Assembly (NCBI GenBank): GCA_965199705.1
Contig: OZ241359.1
Location: 1,426,001-1,490,000, forward strand
Direction: 5' to 3'
DNA: 64,000 nt
Source: Azophilus sp965199705
Lineage (GTDB): Bacteria; Pseudomonadota; Gammaproteobacteria; Pseudomonadales; Azotimanducaceae
The notes below the pieces were generated by a model that was not told the origin of the DNA, made no database searches, and saw only the letters and a list, made by a program, of their open reading frames with translations. Within the stretch, counting starts at the first letter, position 1. Every line of letters starts with the position of its first letter. This document shows, piece by piece, positions 45,862 through 54,097 of this stretch. Position numbers and translations under genes: made by a program.

Positions 45862-47046
45862 ATGAACGATCCTGCGACCTTCACTCCGATTCAAACGGTG
45901 GCGTTGACGTCCGTTCTGTTGCTGGCCTTCGCCGCGTCCATCGGCATGGTGTTCAACGTGGACGCCATTGCCTTGTCGTTCGGGGTCAGCAACACCTGGG
46001 CTGGGGTAGCGGCCTCCACCGAAATGGGCGCCATTGCCGCCGGCAATCTGCTGTTTGCCCGTTTCGCTTACCGCTTCAATCCACATCGGGTCTATGCCCT
46101 CGGAACCCTGGCGATCGTCGCCTTCAATGCCGTGTCCCTGTTCGCTGTTGGCATCTGGGATCTCCTGTTCATGCGCGCGCCGGCAGGATTTGCGCTTGGC
46201 GCCGTAGCGGCCACGGTGATGGCCACGGCCGGCCGTTCAGCCGCGCCGGAAATGACCTTCGGCATCATCAACGCGATGGTGGGCGTGCTTGGCATGGCGC
46301 TTGCCTGGCTGCTGCCGCGCGCCTTGTACGCGCATGAATTTGCCAATCTGCACTTGCCGCTCGGCGGTATTGTCTGGAACGAGCTGGATGGTCTCTATGC
46401 GGTGTACATCTGCATGTCGCTTTGCGCCCTGCTGTTCATTCGCGCCACGCCGGTAGTCGCTCTGGCGACGCCGAATCAGCCAGGAGGCGCCCAGTCCCGG
46501 CTTGGCATCGGCTGGCTGGCGCTCGTCGGGATCGGTATCGTTTTTCTCGGACATGCCGCGACAGCGCTGTTTCTCTTCAAGATCGGCCGCGAGGCGCTGG
46601 GTGACGAGCAGATGGTTGGTTATGTGCTGATGGCCGGTAGCGGCATCGCCATAGTCGCGCCGCTGATCGCCGGCTATGTCGGCAGCCGCATGGCGCCACT
46701 GCCGCCGCTCCTGGTTCTGGTTGGCCTGCTGGCGTCAAGTGGCCTGGTGATCACGCAAATCGAAGGCCCGCTCGCCTACGTGCTGGCCACGCCGGTATTT
46801 GCGGTGCTGCCGGTAGCCCTGATGCCGATCATGCTCGGGGTGCTGAGCCGATTTGATGCGTCCGGAGCGCTGGCTGGTTCGCATCCCGCCTTTGTCATGA
46901 TCGCCGCCGCCCTGGCGCCGCTATTGGGAGGGGCCTTGAGCGACTGGACCGGTAACTACGTCGCCAATGGCTGGTTTGCGCTGGCTTGCTTCGTGCTCGG
47001 CTTTGCGTTCTGGTTGCCGGTACTCGCTCGCTCGCGGCCCCGTTGA
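45862..47046 (+). CDS. MFS transporter
   Basis: Compact 12-helix major facilitator of 394 aa with short loops. The N-terminal helix VALTSVLLLAFAASIGMVFNVDAIALSFGV and RFAYRFNPHRVY in loop 2-3 are visible; the family cannot be narrowed. ATG at 45862 with AGGAAGGAAAGG upstream is the start. The region to the divergent carboxylase (166 bp) must hold both promoters. It is the last intact chromosomal gene before the insertion-sequence nest. Confidence 0.75.
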   Translation: MNDPATFTPIQTVALTSVLLLAFAASIGMVFNVDAIALSFGVSNTWAGVAASTEMGAIAAGNLLFARFAYRFNPHRVYALGTLAIVAFNAVSLFAVGIWDLLFMRAPAGFALGAVAATVMATAGRSAAPEMTFGIINAMVGVLGMALAWLLPRALYAHEFANLHLPLGGIVWNELDGLYAVYICMSLCALLFIRATPVVALATPNQPGGAQSRLGIGWLALVGIGIVFLGHAATALFLFKIGREALGDEQMVGYVLMAGSGIAIVAPLIAGYVGSRMAPLPPLLVLVGLLASSGLVITQIEGPLAYVLATPVFAVLPVALMPIMLGVLSRFDASGALAGSHPAFVMIAAALAPLLGGALSDWTGNYVANGWFALACFVLGFAFWLPVLARSRPR

Positions 47047-47399
47047 ACGGCCCCAAAGCGCCAGCCACTCAACCGCAATCAGTGTTTTCCAATATGGAAA
47101 TGAGCCTGAACGAGCGGTGGTGCCTGGTCTGCTGTCTGGGCGGGGTTCCGAGGTTGGAAAGGGTTCCGATTGTGGGGGGATTCGCCCGTTGCGCAAGCGG
47201 AGGGCGGCCGTTGCGGGCAGTTGAACACGGCAGTTGGTCCTGGGCATGCGATTCCCCGATTCGAAGATTGGCGGTGGGGCGTCCGTGCGCCCGGCGCAGC
47301 GCTTGCGGGATAGCCCGTGCGCTCCCGAGTCTGTCAGGCGGCGGCCCAGGTCTCCCCGATGCGCCGGAACAGGCTGTTCCGGGCCGCATTGACGGCTTG

Positions 47400-47558
47400 G
47401 GCGGCCTCGAGGTCGAAGCCTGTTGGGATGCGCCCTTGGACATCGATATCCACGCCATCCCGGCCCGAGCCGCCGAGCCGGCCCACTTTCACTATGACGT
47501 GCGCTACGCCTTGCGGGCCAAGAGCCACCAATTCAGGGTCAGCGGGGAATCCCATGCC
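47400..47558 (+). pseudogene. Nudix hydrolase fragment
   Basis: The frame encodes WDAPLDIDIHAIPARA followed by EPAHFHYDVRYALRAKSHQF and SGESHAL, which closely follows the post-Nudix-box part of ADP-ribose-pyrophosphatase-like proteins. The Nudix box itself is not found upstream, and at 47559 the sequence enters a MITE at a CTAG. Joining the outer flanks of the insertion nest (47562 to 54049) gives only five more codons (AQVYQ) and a stop. It is therefore a relic that had decayed or been truncated before the insertions. Confidence 0.5.
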
Positions 47559-47658
47559 CTAGCAGCCTGTCGGACTTGCGGTCACGACCCCATATAAACT
47601 ATTGAAAAATATATGTTTTATATTTTTGCGCTGAAAACCCCATTTGAAAAAATTGTAA

Positions 47659-49152
47659 CTACTCGCCCCCTTGCCCGAGAACGGACGGCGTCTGTTGCGG
47701 CGGCGTCTTGATCATGTTCGCGGCGTTGCCGTTGAGAGCGATCTGGATGGCGGCGAGGGGATTGTAGCCTTGGTTGGCCATGGACTGGAGGTAGCTGGAG
47801 ATTCGGCAGTAGGCGGCGGCGTATTGGGTGTTTCGGAAGCAGCCGGAGATTTTCTGCTTGACCTTGGCCATTCGAATGTCGCGCTCGGCGCGGTTGTTCG
47901 TGAACGGGACGTCGGGGTCTCGGGCGAAGCGAAGGATCTCGGTTTCGTAGGTGGCCAGCGCCTCGCGGAGGTTCTCCGCGTCGGATTTGGCGACGCGCCC
48001 GCGTTGTCCGTCGAGTCGGGCGGGTGGCGTGGGGAGTTCCCGTTTGGCTTGGGTCAGGATGGTCCGGTAGCGTTTGCGCACGGCTTTGAAGGCGGGTTTG
48101 TTGAGCGCCTTGCCGTCGTGCTCGCGGACCTTGCGGCAGGTTTCGAGCAGGAGCTTGCCCATGCGTCTGGCCCAGGCGTGGCCGTGGGCGTCCTCGACGA
48201 AGGCGAGGTCGCGCAGCAGGTGGGCGCCGCACAGGGCGTGCTCGCAGTTCCGGTAGGCGAAGTAGCTGGCCCAGCGATCGTGGATCAGGACGCCTCCGTA
48301 GCGGGGGATGACGTTGAGGTCGTCGATGGCGGCCCGGCCGCGCTTGCGGTGGATGAACTTCAGCGTCAGGTCCCCGGCGCCGACGGTGTGCAGCCAGTGG
48401 TTTTTCCGGTCGATGCGCAGGCCGGTCTCGTCGGCGTGCAGGGCGGGCATGGCGAGCAGGCGTTGGATCGCGGCGGCCTCCCAGCCAGCCAGCGCGCGGT
48501 GCAGTCGAGTTAGCCAAGCCAGCAAGGTCGCCTCGGCGACCGCGCGCCCGGTCAGGACCTTGAGGGTCTGGGCGGCCCGCTTCAACGGCAGCATTTGGGC
48601 AGCCAGCAGGTGTGTGGCGAAGGCCACGATGCCGTGGCCGTATTGCAGCGGCCCCGGCATGTCGTCGGGGAACCGGCCCTTGGTCTCGGTCCGGCAGCGC
48701 GGACAGGTCTTGACCTCGGCCTCGACGGTCAACTCGCGGGTCTCGAACACGATGTCCACCAGCACGCGCCGCTCATGGCCATCCGGGGCGACGCCCCCAA
48801 GGTCGCGACCGCAGGCGCGGCACTCGGCCACCGGCGCGGTCCGCTGCTCGACGACCAGTCGGTTGGGGCCGTCCCCAGCGGCGCCGGCCTTGGGCCCCTT
48901 GCCCTTGGCGCCGGGGCGCCGGCGGGCGGTCCCGTCCGGTTCGGCTTGGGAGCTGGGCAGCCCGGAGTTGCGCGAACCCTTCGGGGTGCGCCTCTCCATG
49001 AACACCGCCATCAGCAGTTGCAGGAGCGTCAGCAGGGCATCGACCAGGGCGCGGCTCTCGGGACTCATCCCGCCTTGCGCGCACAACTCCTCGAAGCGCC
49101 CCTGGAGCGCGTCGAACTCCGAGCGCAGCGACGCCGTGTTGACCCGCGCCAC
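47659..49152 (-). CDS. IS66-family transposase
   Basis: DDE transposase of the IS66 family (497 aa). An N-terminal coiled region (about 1-60) is followed by a zinc-finger-like CRACGRDLGG and CPRCRTETKG, then the catalytic core. LHADETGLRI, LIHDRWASYF and NNRAERDIRMAK carry the Asp, Asp and Glu residues, and KISGCFRNTQYAAAYCRI is the conserved C-terminal IS66 segment. It starts at GTG 49152, three bases after the methyltransferase stop, so both are read from one transcript. It appears intact. Confidence 0.92.
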   Translation of the reverse strand: MARVNTASLRSEFDALQGRFEELCAQGGMSPESRALVDALLTLLQLLMAVFMERRTPKGSRNSGLPSSQAEPDGTARRRPGAKGKGPKAGAAGDGPNRLVVEQRTAPVAECRACGRDLGGVAPDGHERRVLVDIVFETRELTVEAEVKTCPRCRTETKGRFPDDMPGPLQYGHGIVAFATHLLAAQMLPLKRAAQTLKVLTGRAVAEATLLAWLTRLHRALAGWEAAAIQRLLAMPALHADETGLRIDRKNHWLHTVGAGDLTLKFIHRKRGRAAIDDLNVIPRYGGVLIHDRWASYFAYRNCEHALCGAHLLRDLAFVEDAHGHAWARRMGKLLLETCRKVREHDGKALNKPAFKAVRKRYRTILTQAKRELPTPPARLDGQRGRVAKSDAENLREALATYETEILRFARDPDVPFTNNRAERDIRMAKVKQKISGCFRNTQYAAAYCRISSYLQSMANQGYNPLAAIQIALNGNAANMIKTPPQQTPSVLGQGGE

Positions 49153-49155
49153 CGG

Positions 49156-49821
49156 CTACTCCGCCTCCACCGCCATGAGCGCCGCCAGCACCGCCAGCCG
49201 CTCCGCCGGCGGCATCGCCCGATAGCGCCGACCCCAGCTTTCCGCCTTGCGCTTGACCGACTGGCGGTGCGTGAAGTTCCGGCCCGCCAAGCTCGCCCAG
49301 TGCACCCGGTCCGGCTCGAAGTTGAACCACACCTTCTCCGTCACCACACCGGCCTGGTGCATCACCTGCACCGACACGCTGCGCCAGCCTTCAAGCCGCT
49401 CGTCGTAGAACGACGACGGATACCCCGACACCATCACCGCGCACGGCAAGGACCGCAGCAGACCGAGCAGCGCCGCGTGATCCGCGTCCTCGTAGTCGTG
49501 GCGGTAGCGCCGCGCCGACTTGCGCGTGCTCAAAAGGTACGGCGGGTCGCTGTACACCAACTCCGTCCCGTCGAAGGGATGTTCCGCCAGAAACCGGTGG
49601 CAACAACCGTGCACCAACTCCACCGGATAATCGCACTGGAATCCGGCCAAGGCCCGCTCGTCCAGATCGATCCCGATGTTGCGCAGGGCGCCGGGCTTGC
49701 GCTTCATGATCGCCCCGCCCCCGAGGTGCGTCTCAATGTAGGTGCTGTGCGGCGGCATCAAGGCAATCAGCGCCTGACACAGGCCCGCCGTCGCCTTGGA
49801 ACCGAAATATGCGTTGCCCAT
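49156..49821 (-). CDS. D12-class DNA adenine methyltransferase (IS66-borne passenger)
   Basis: N6-adenine methyltransferase-like protein, 221 aa from ATG 49821 (MGNAYFGSKA); a GTG at 49848 is also in frame. Motif X-like YFGSKA, AdoMet-binding YIETHLGGGAIMKRKP and catalytic motif IV YSDPPYLL (DPPY at 92-95) appear in the alpha/D12 order. It lies fully inside the IS66-type terminal repeats, directly upstream of the transposase. The protein encoded at 58869-59540 in an unrelated IS is a close relative, about three quarters identical by eye. Target sequence unknown; no endonuclease partner. Confidence 0.85.
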   Translation of the reverse strand: MGNAYFGSKATAGLCQALIALMPPHSTYIETHLGGGAIMKRKPGALRNIGIDLDERALAGFQCDYPVELVHGCCHRFLAEHPFDGTELVYSDPPYLLSTRKSARRYRHDYEDADHAALLGLLRSLPCAVMVSGYPSSFYDERLEGWRSVSVQVMHQAGVVTEKVWFNFEPDRVHWASLAGRNFTHRQSVKRKAESWGRRYRAMPPAERLAVLAALMAVEAE

Positions 49822-49958
49822 GCCGGTGAGTGCTGTCGGAAAGCCCACACCATAGAACCGGCTCCCTATGACGTCAAGGGGGGCGAGTAGTTACAAAAAA
49901 TTATATATAAATCAATATATTATTAAATATAATCGGCCCAAGTCCGACAGGCTGCTAG

Positions 49959-52410
49959 CCCTGCCCGTGCCCCATAACTCCGTGCTGGACTTCACGGACG
50001 GACCGGGTTATGTTGTGTTGCATGGATGCTCAGACGCAGGTGATGCGCACATTGCGGGATGATCTTCCCCGCCTTTGCGAGGTGCTTGACGAGGCGGTAT
50101 CGGTGGGGGTCACGGGTCGTGGGCGTCTGGCGGATCACGTCTGCGACGCCTTCGGGTTGCGCGATGCGCTTGGTCGGTGGCAACGCGCAAGCTGTCATCA
50201 CGCGTTGGGTATTTTGCACCGTGGCGGGCACATTCGATTGCCGGGCGGGTCGCGCCGTTGCGGTCATCGGAACCGTCCTCGGGTGCTCCGGGAAGCGGTG
50301 GCGTCGGCGGCTGGGGTACCGGATGCGGTCGGGCAGGTGCGGGAGTTGGCGTTGGTGCGGGTCGCTACCGATGCGCAGCGGCTGATCTGGAATACCCTGT
50401 TGGCGCACGAACATCCCCAGGGAGCGGGTCCGTTTGTTGGCCCGCAGTTGCGGTATCTGGTGGGTTCCGCCCACGGCTGGCTTGGCGCGGTGGGATTCGC
50501 CGCCTCGGCGCGGCGGCTGGCGGTTCGCGAGGCGTGGATCGGATGGAGTGAGGCGCAGCGCAGTGCGCACCTGCATCGGGTGCTGGGGCTGTGCCGGTTG
50601 CTGATTCGCCCCGGCGTGGATTGCCGCAATCTGGCCTCCTGGGTGCTGGGTCAGGCGGCCCGGCGGGTGGCGTCGGATTGCGAGGGTCAGTATGGTTATC
50701 GGCCCTGGTTGCTGGAATCCTTCGTCGATGAGCGCCACTACACCGGGGTGAGTTGGCGGGCAGCAAACTGGCTGCGCCTGGGCGAGACCAAGGGGCGCGG
50801 ACGCAACGATCACACCCATGCCGCCACGACACCGCCCAAGGCGGTCTATATCCGTGAATTGGAGCCGCACTGGCGCCAACGCCTGGCGCTCCCCGCCCCG
50901 GGGCCGATCCCGCTTGAACCCGGCGAGGGACTCGATGCCGACGTCTGGGCCGCCAACGAGTTCGGCGGCGCCCCGCTTGGCGATGCGCGCTGGAGTGCCC
51001 GCTTGGTCACCAGCGCCCATCATATGGCACAGTACCCGATGCGCTCCATCACCGGAGCCAGCCACGGAGACCGCGCCTTGATCAAGGGCCATTACCGACT
51101 GATCGACCAACCCGCCGAGAGCGCGGTGACCGTCGAGAACATCTTGGCGCCCCATCGAAAACGCACCCTGCAACGCCTGCAATCGGAGGCGACGGTGTTG
51201 TGCATTCAGGACACCACCAGCCTGAACTTCACCGCACACGGGGAAAAGGAGGGGCTGGGCGTGCTCGGCTCGAACCAGACCGGCGCCTGGTCGCGGGGGC
51301 TGCATCTGCACACCACGCTGGCGACCACCCCCGACGGCGTGCCGCTCGGGGTCATGCGGGCCGCGTTCGACGCGCCCCCGCCCCCGGACCCCGAAGCCCA
51401 GGGCCGCAAACCGCTCAAGCAGCGCAAGACATTCCGCTGGATCGAGGGCCTGCGCGACTGCGCCGAAGCGGCCGAGTCGCTCACCGATACCCGCCTGGTG
51501 GGCGTGATGGACCGCGAGGCGGACTTCCTGGACCTGTTCGTCGAGCAGCAGACGAACGCCCCCAAGGTCGACCTGCTGGTCCGCGCCAAGGCCAACCGCG
51601 TCCTCGGACGGGACACCGACGCCCAGGGCAACTCGACCACCCGCCACTTGTTCGACACCCTGCGAAACGCCCCCGTCCGCGGCCAGTGCACCGTTGACGT
51701 GCGCCGCTTGAGCGCCCGCATCAAGGCCAGCAAACAGGCCAAGCGCGCCAAACGACCCGCGCGCACCGCCCAGATGGCCCTGCGCTATGAACCCGTCCAA
51801 CTGCCGCGTCCCAACGCCGAACCCGTCGCCCTGTGGGCCGTGCACGCCCGTGAACGCCATCCGCCCACCAACACGCCGCCTCTGGAATGGTTCCTGCTCA
51901 CCACCGTACCGGTTACCGAACCCGAACAGGCCACTCGCCTGCTGACCTGGTACACCCTGCGATGGCGCATCGAAGACTACTTCCGAATCCTCAAGTCCGG
52001 TTGCCAGATCGAGGAACTCCAACACCACACCGCCGAACGCCTGACACGCGCCATCGCCATCAACATGGTCATCGCTTGGCGCATCCAGTTGATGCTCCAT
52101 CTCGGCCGCGAAGTACCCGAACTGCCCGCCAATATCCTGTTCTCGGACCTCGAACTGCGCGTGCTGGCCACCTTCGCGCGCTCGCAACGCCAATCGCCTC
52201 CACACCACCTCGGCGAAACCGTCCGACTGCTCGGAAAACTCGGCGGCTGGACCGGCCGCAAACGCGACCCACCCGGCGCCCAACTCCTCTGGCACGGCTA
52301 CACCCAGCTCGCCACCATGACCTTCGCCGTTCAACTACACGATGACTTCGGATGAGAAAACACGACTCAATTTGCAATCGCCCAGCGAAACTTGTGGGGC
52401 ACGGGCAGGG
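49959..52410 (+). mobile_element. IS4-type insertion sequence with DruA-fusion transposase
   Basis: Terminal inverted repeats CCCTGCCCGTGCCCCA at 49959 and its complement ending at 52410, flanked by CTAG on both sides (49955 and 52411). About 2.45 kb containing a single large transposase gene on the plus strand. A 4-bp CTAG duplication is unlike the 9-13 bp usual for IS4, so the group may be distinct. Confidence 0.85.
50010..52355 (+). CDS. IS4-superfamily transposase with N-terminal DruA (DUF4338) domain
   Basis: A 781-aa fusion. Residues about 60-285 match DUF4338, the domain of the Druantia defence protein DruA (GFAASARRLAVREAWIGW, YGYRPWLLESFVDERHYTG and ANWLRLGETKGRG). Residues about 300-750 form an IS4-type DDE transposase: Asp401 (CIQDTTSLNF), Asp501 (GVMDREADFLDL) and Glu655 within a perfect Y-x2-R-x3-E-x6-K signature (YTLRWRIEDYFRILK). 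Start is ATG at 50010 or 50022. The role of the DruA part in transposition is unknown; the pair appears intact. Confidence 0.85.
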   Translation: MLCCMDAQTQVMRTLRDDLPRLCEVLDEAVSVGVTGRGRLADHVCDAFGLRDALGRWQRASCHHALGILHRGGHIRLPGGSRRCGHRNRPRVLREAVASAAGVPDAVGQVRELALVRVATDAQRLIWNTLLAHEHPQGAGPFVGPQLRYLVGSAHGWLGAVGFAASARRLAVREAWIGWSEAQRSAHLHRVLGLCRLLIRPGVDCRNLASWVLGQAARRVASDCEGQYGYRPWLLESFVDERHYTGVSWRAANWLRLGETKGRGRNDHTHAATTPPKAVYIRELEPHWRQRLALPAPGPIPLEPGEGLDADVWAANEFGGAPLGDARWSARLVTSAHHMAQYPMRSITGASHGDRALIKGHYRLIDQPAESAVTVENILAPHRKRTLQRLQSEATVLCIQDTTSLNFTAHGEKEGLGVLGSNQTGAWSRGLHLHTTLATTPDGVPLGVMRAAFDAPPPPDPEAQGRKPLKQRKTFRWIEGLRDCAEAAESLTDTRLVGVMDREADFLDLFVEQQTNAPKVDLLVRAKANRVLGRDTDAQGNSTTRHLFDTLRNAPVRGQCTVDVRRLSARIKASKQAKRAKRPARTAQMALRYEPVQLPRPNAEPVALWAVHARERHPPTNTPPLEWFLLTTVPVTEPEQATRLLTWYTLRWRIEDYFRILKSGCQIEELQHHTAERLTRAIAINMVIAWRIQLMLHLGREVPELPANILFSDLELRVLATFARSQRQSPPHHLGETVRLLGKLGGWTGRKRDPPGAQLLWHGYTQLATMTFAVQLHDDFG

Positions 52411-52414
52411 CTAG

Positions 52415-54044
52415 CAGTCTGTCGGACTAGCGGTTTTTCTGGGCCAATCGAGGGGTGCATATGACCTTGGTGGTGTTTCTGGCGGGGGTGCTTGATTCAA
52501 CGGGAGACAGTCAGCGAGTCGGGTTGAGAGCCAGTGAGAGCAAGGTGGCGTTCCGATTGCCGCTTGAGGGCTTGTGAAACACCGAAATGAGGCCGAAAAG
52601 GGATCAGGAAATGCTCTTTATTACCTGATCAAGCCCGAATCATGTTGTTCAGTCGCTTGCAGTTATATGCCAGCGTCACCAGGGCCCACTCCCCCTGCAC
52701 TTTCTCTGATCCGCGCAGCAAGAACTGCCGGAATCCCATCGCCTGCTTGACGATCCCGAACACCGGCTCCACCGTCTGCTTGCGCAAGCGATAGTGCGCC
52801 CGATTGGCATCGCTCGACATCTTCTCCTGCATCCGCTTGAGCCAGGCCGCCTTGGGTTCCCTGATCGGCTTCTCCGGCGCTGGCGGACGAAAATCATGCG
52901 CTCGACGACGATCTTGTGCGCCAACCGCCACCAGAACTTCCAGGCCCCGCCCCTCCAACTGGGCAACCTCCGTGCCCGTCGCGTAGCCGTTGTCCGCCAA
53001 TACCCGTTCCGGCGAACCCAACGCATCAGGCATCGAATCCACATCCGCCACCAGTTCGTTCCGGTCACTGGCGCAATCACTCACCCGATTCCCCACAACC
53101 AACTGGCTCCCCTCAGCGTCCACCACCGCCTGAACGTTGTAGCACTGCTGATACTCGCTGCGCTTGTTCTTGCGCATCAGCGCACTATCCGAGTCCGTCA
53201 GGTTGATCTGCTCCTTGTCCTCAGGCACATCCTTCGGCGGCTTGATCCGCCCGCCCTTGCGCCGGCCCTCTCGCTTCTCCTGCGCCGCCAGCTTGCGCTC
53301 GTACTCCGCCCGCTCCGACGCCGCCTGCGCCTTCGCGCGGTGCGCCAACTTCGCACACGCCTTGTCCAGCTTCGACTTCAGCGTCTCACGCCTCTTCAAC
53401 TCCTCCGGCAAACTCGATGCCGGCGGCGCATCCTCAACATCCGCTCGCTCCGCCTGACCCAACATGTCCTTGATCTCGCCATCCAACTGCTTGCGCAACG
53501 CCTGCGCTCGATCATGACGAATGCTCCGGCGCTTGCTCGCGTTCGCTCGAAGCTTCGTCCCGTCCACACTCACCGTGCCTACCTTCAACAGCTGCAACTC
53601 CCGCGCCAGCAGCAATACCTGCAAAAACGCTTCCGTCACCGCCTCAAGGTTGCGACGCCGAAACGCACAGATCGTGTCGTGATCCGGGTGACTGTTCCCC
53701 GCCACATAACGAACTCCTATGTCCCGGTACGTCGCTCTCTCTATCCGCCTCGATCCAAATATCCCTTGTGCATAACAGTAAATCAGCAACCCCAGCATCA
53801 TCCGTGGGTGATATTGCGCCGATCCCGTCCCGCGATGGTTCACTCGAAACGAACTCATCGGAACCCGCTTCACCGCCTCCAGTACAAAATGCGCCAGATC
53901 GTCTTCCGCTACCCATTCCCGCATGTCCGGCGGCATCAAGTACAACTGCGACGAATCCATATCCACAAATCTCGCCATCTCGATTACCCTTATCTTGCCT
54001 CGTCATTCATTATAAAGAACCTCATGCCTAAGTCCGACAGGCTG
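52415..54044 (-). mobile_element. IS1182-type insertion sequence
   Basis: Ends CAGTCTGTCGGACT (52415) and inverted CAGCCTGTCGGACT (ending 54044), flanked by CTAG at 52411 and 54045. One transposase gene on the minus strand; about 1.63 kb. Its ends match the MITE at 47563-49954. Confidence 0.85.
52629..53978 (-). CDS. IS1182-family transposase
   Basis: DDE transposase, 449 aa. The N-terminal domain (GLLIYCYAQGIFGSRRIERA, HPDHDTICAFRRRN) and VSVDGTKLRANASKRRS containing the first catalytic Asp are typical of the IS1182/IS5-like group; VLADNGYATG holds the second Asp, and KQTVEPVFGIVKQAMGFRQF the catalytic Glu. A long Lys/Arg/Glu-rich coiled insertion (about residues 175-270) precedes the central catalytic part. 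It reads through without stops, so the element may be active. Confidence 0.92.
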   Translation of the reverse strand: MARFVDMDSSQLYLMPPDMREWVAEDDLAHFVLEAVKRVPMSSFRVNHRGTGSAQYHPRMMLGLLIYCYAQGIFGSRRIERATYRDIGVRYVAGNSHPDHDTICAFRRRNLEAVTEAFLQVLLLARELQLLKVGTVSVDGTKLRANASKRRSIRHDRAQALRKQLDGEIKDMLGQAERADVEDAPPASSLPEELKRRETLKSKLDKACAKLAHRAKAQAASERAEYERKLAAQEKREGRRKGGRIKPPKDVPEDKEQINLTDSDSALMRKNKRSEYQQCYNVQAVVDAEGSQLVVGNRVSDCASDRNELVADVDSMPDALGSPERVLADNGYATGTEVAQLEGRGLEVLVAVGAQDRRRAHDFRPPAPEKPIREPKAAWLKRMQEKMSSDANRAHYRLRKQTVEPVFGIVKQAMGFRQFLLRGSEKVQGEWALVTLAYNCKRLNNMIRA

Positions 54045-54097
54045 CTAGCCCAAGTTTACCAATGAAAAATTAAAAGTGATAATAATAATCATTCATT

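Larger units (their letters stand above)
47655..49894 (-). mobile_element. IS66-type insertion sequence with methyltransferase passenger
   Basis: Terminal inverted repeats GTAACTACTCGCCCCC (47655 rightward; complement ending at 49894) start with the GTAA usual for IS66. They are flanked by a perfect 8-bp target duplication AAAAAATT (47647-47654 and 49895-49902), the size expected for IS66. Inside lie one transposase gene (tnpC type) and an adenine methyltransferase gene, both on the minus strand; tnpA and tnpB are absent, as in ISBst12-like members. Confidence 0.9.
47563..49954. mobile_element. MITE with IS1182-like termini, interrupted by IS66-type element
   Basis: Left end CAGCCTGTCGGACTTG at 47563 and its exact inverted copy ending at 49954 are flanked by CTAG on both sides. 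Removing the IS66-type insertion and one AAAAAATT copy leaves about 144 bp of AT-rich, non-coding DNA, the size and structure of a miniature non-autonomous element. Its ends match those of the IS1182-type element at 52415-54044 (CAGTCTGTCGGACT and CAGCCTGTCGGACT), which may mobilise it. Confidence 0.75.
47559..54048. mobile_element. Nest of CTAG-targeting insertion elements
   Basis: Three elements abut with a single CTAG between each: MITE (47563-49954, split by an IS66-type element), IS4-type element with DruA-transposase (49959-52410) and IS1182-type element (52415-54044). CTAG occurs at 47559, 49955, 52411 and 54045, i.e. at both ends of each unit, consistent with a 4-bp CTAG target duplication each time. 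The outer flanks are a Nudix remnant on the left and low-GC sequence on the right. Confidence 0.75.
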
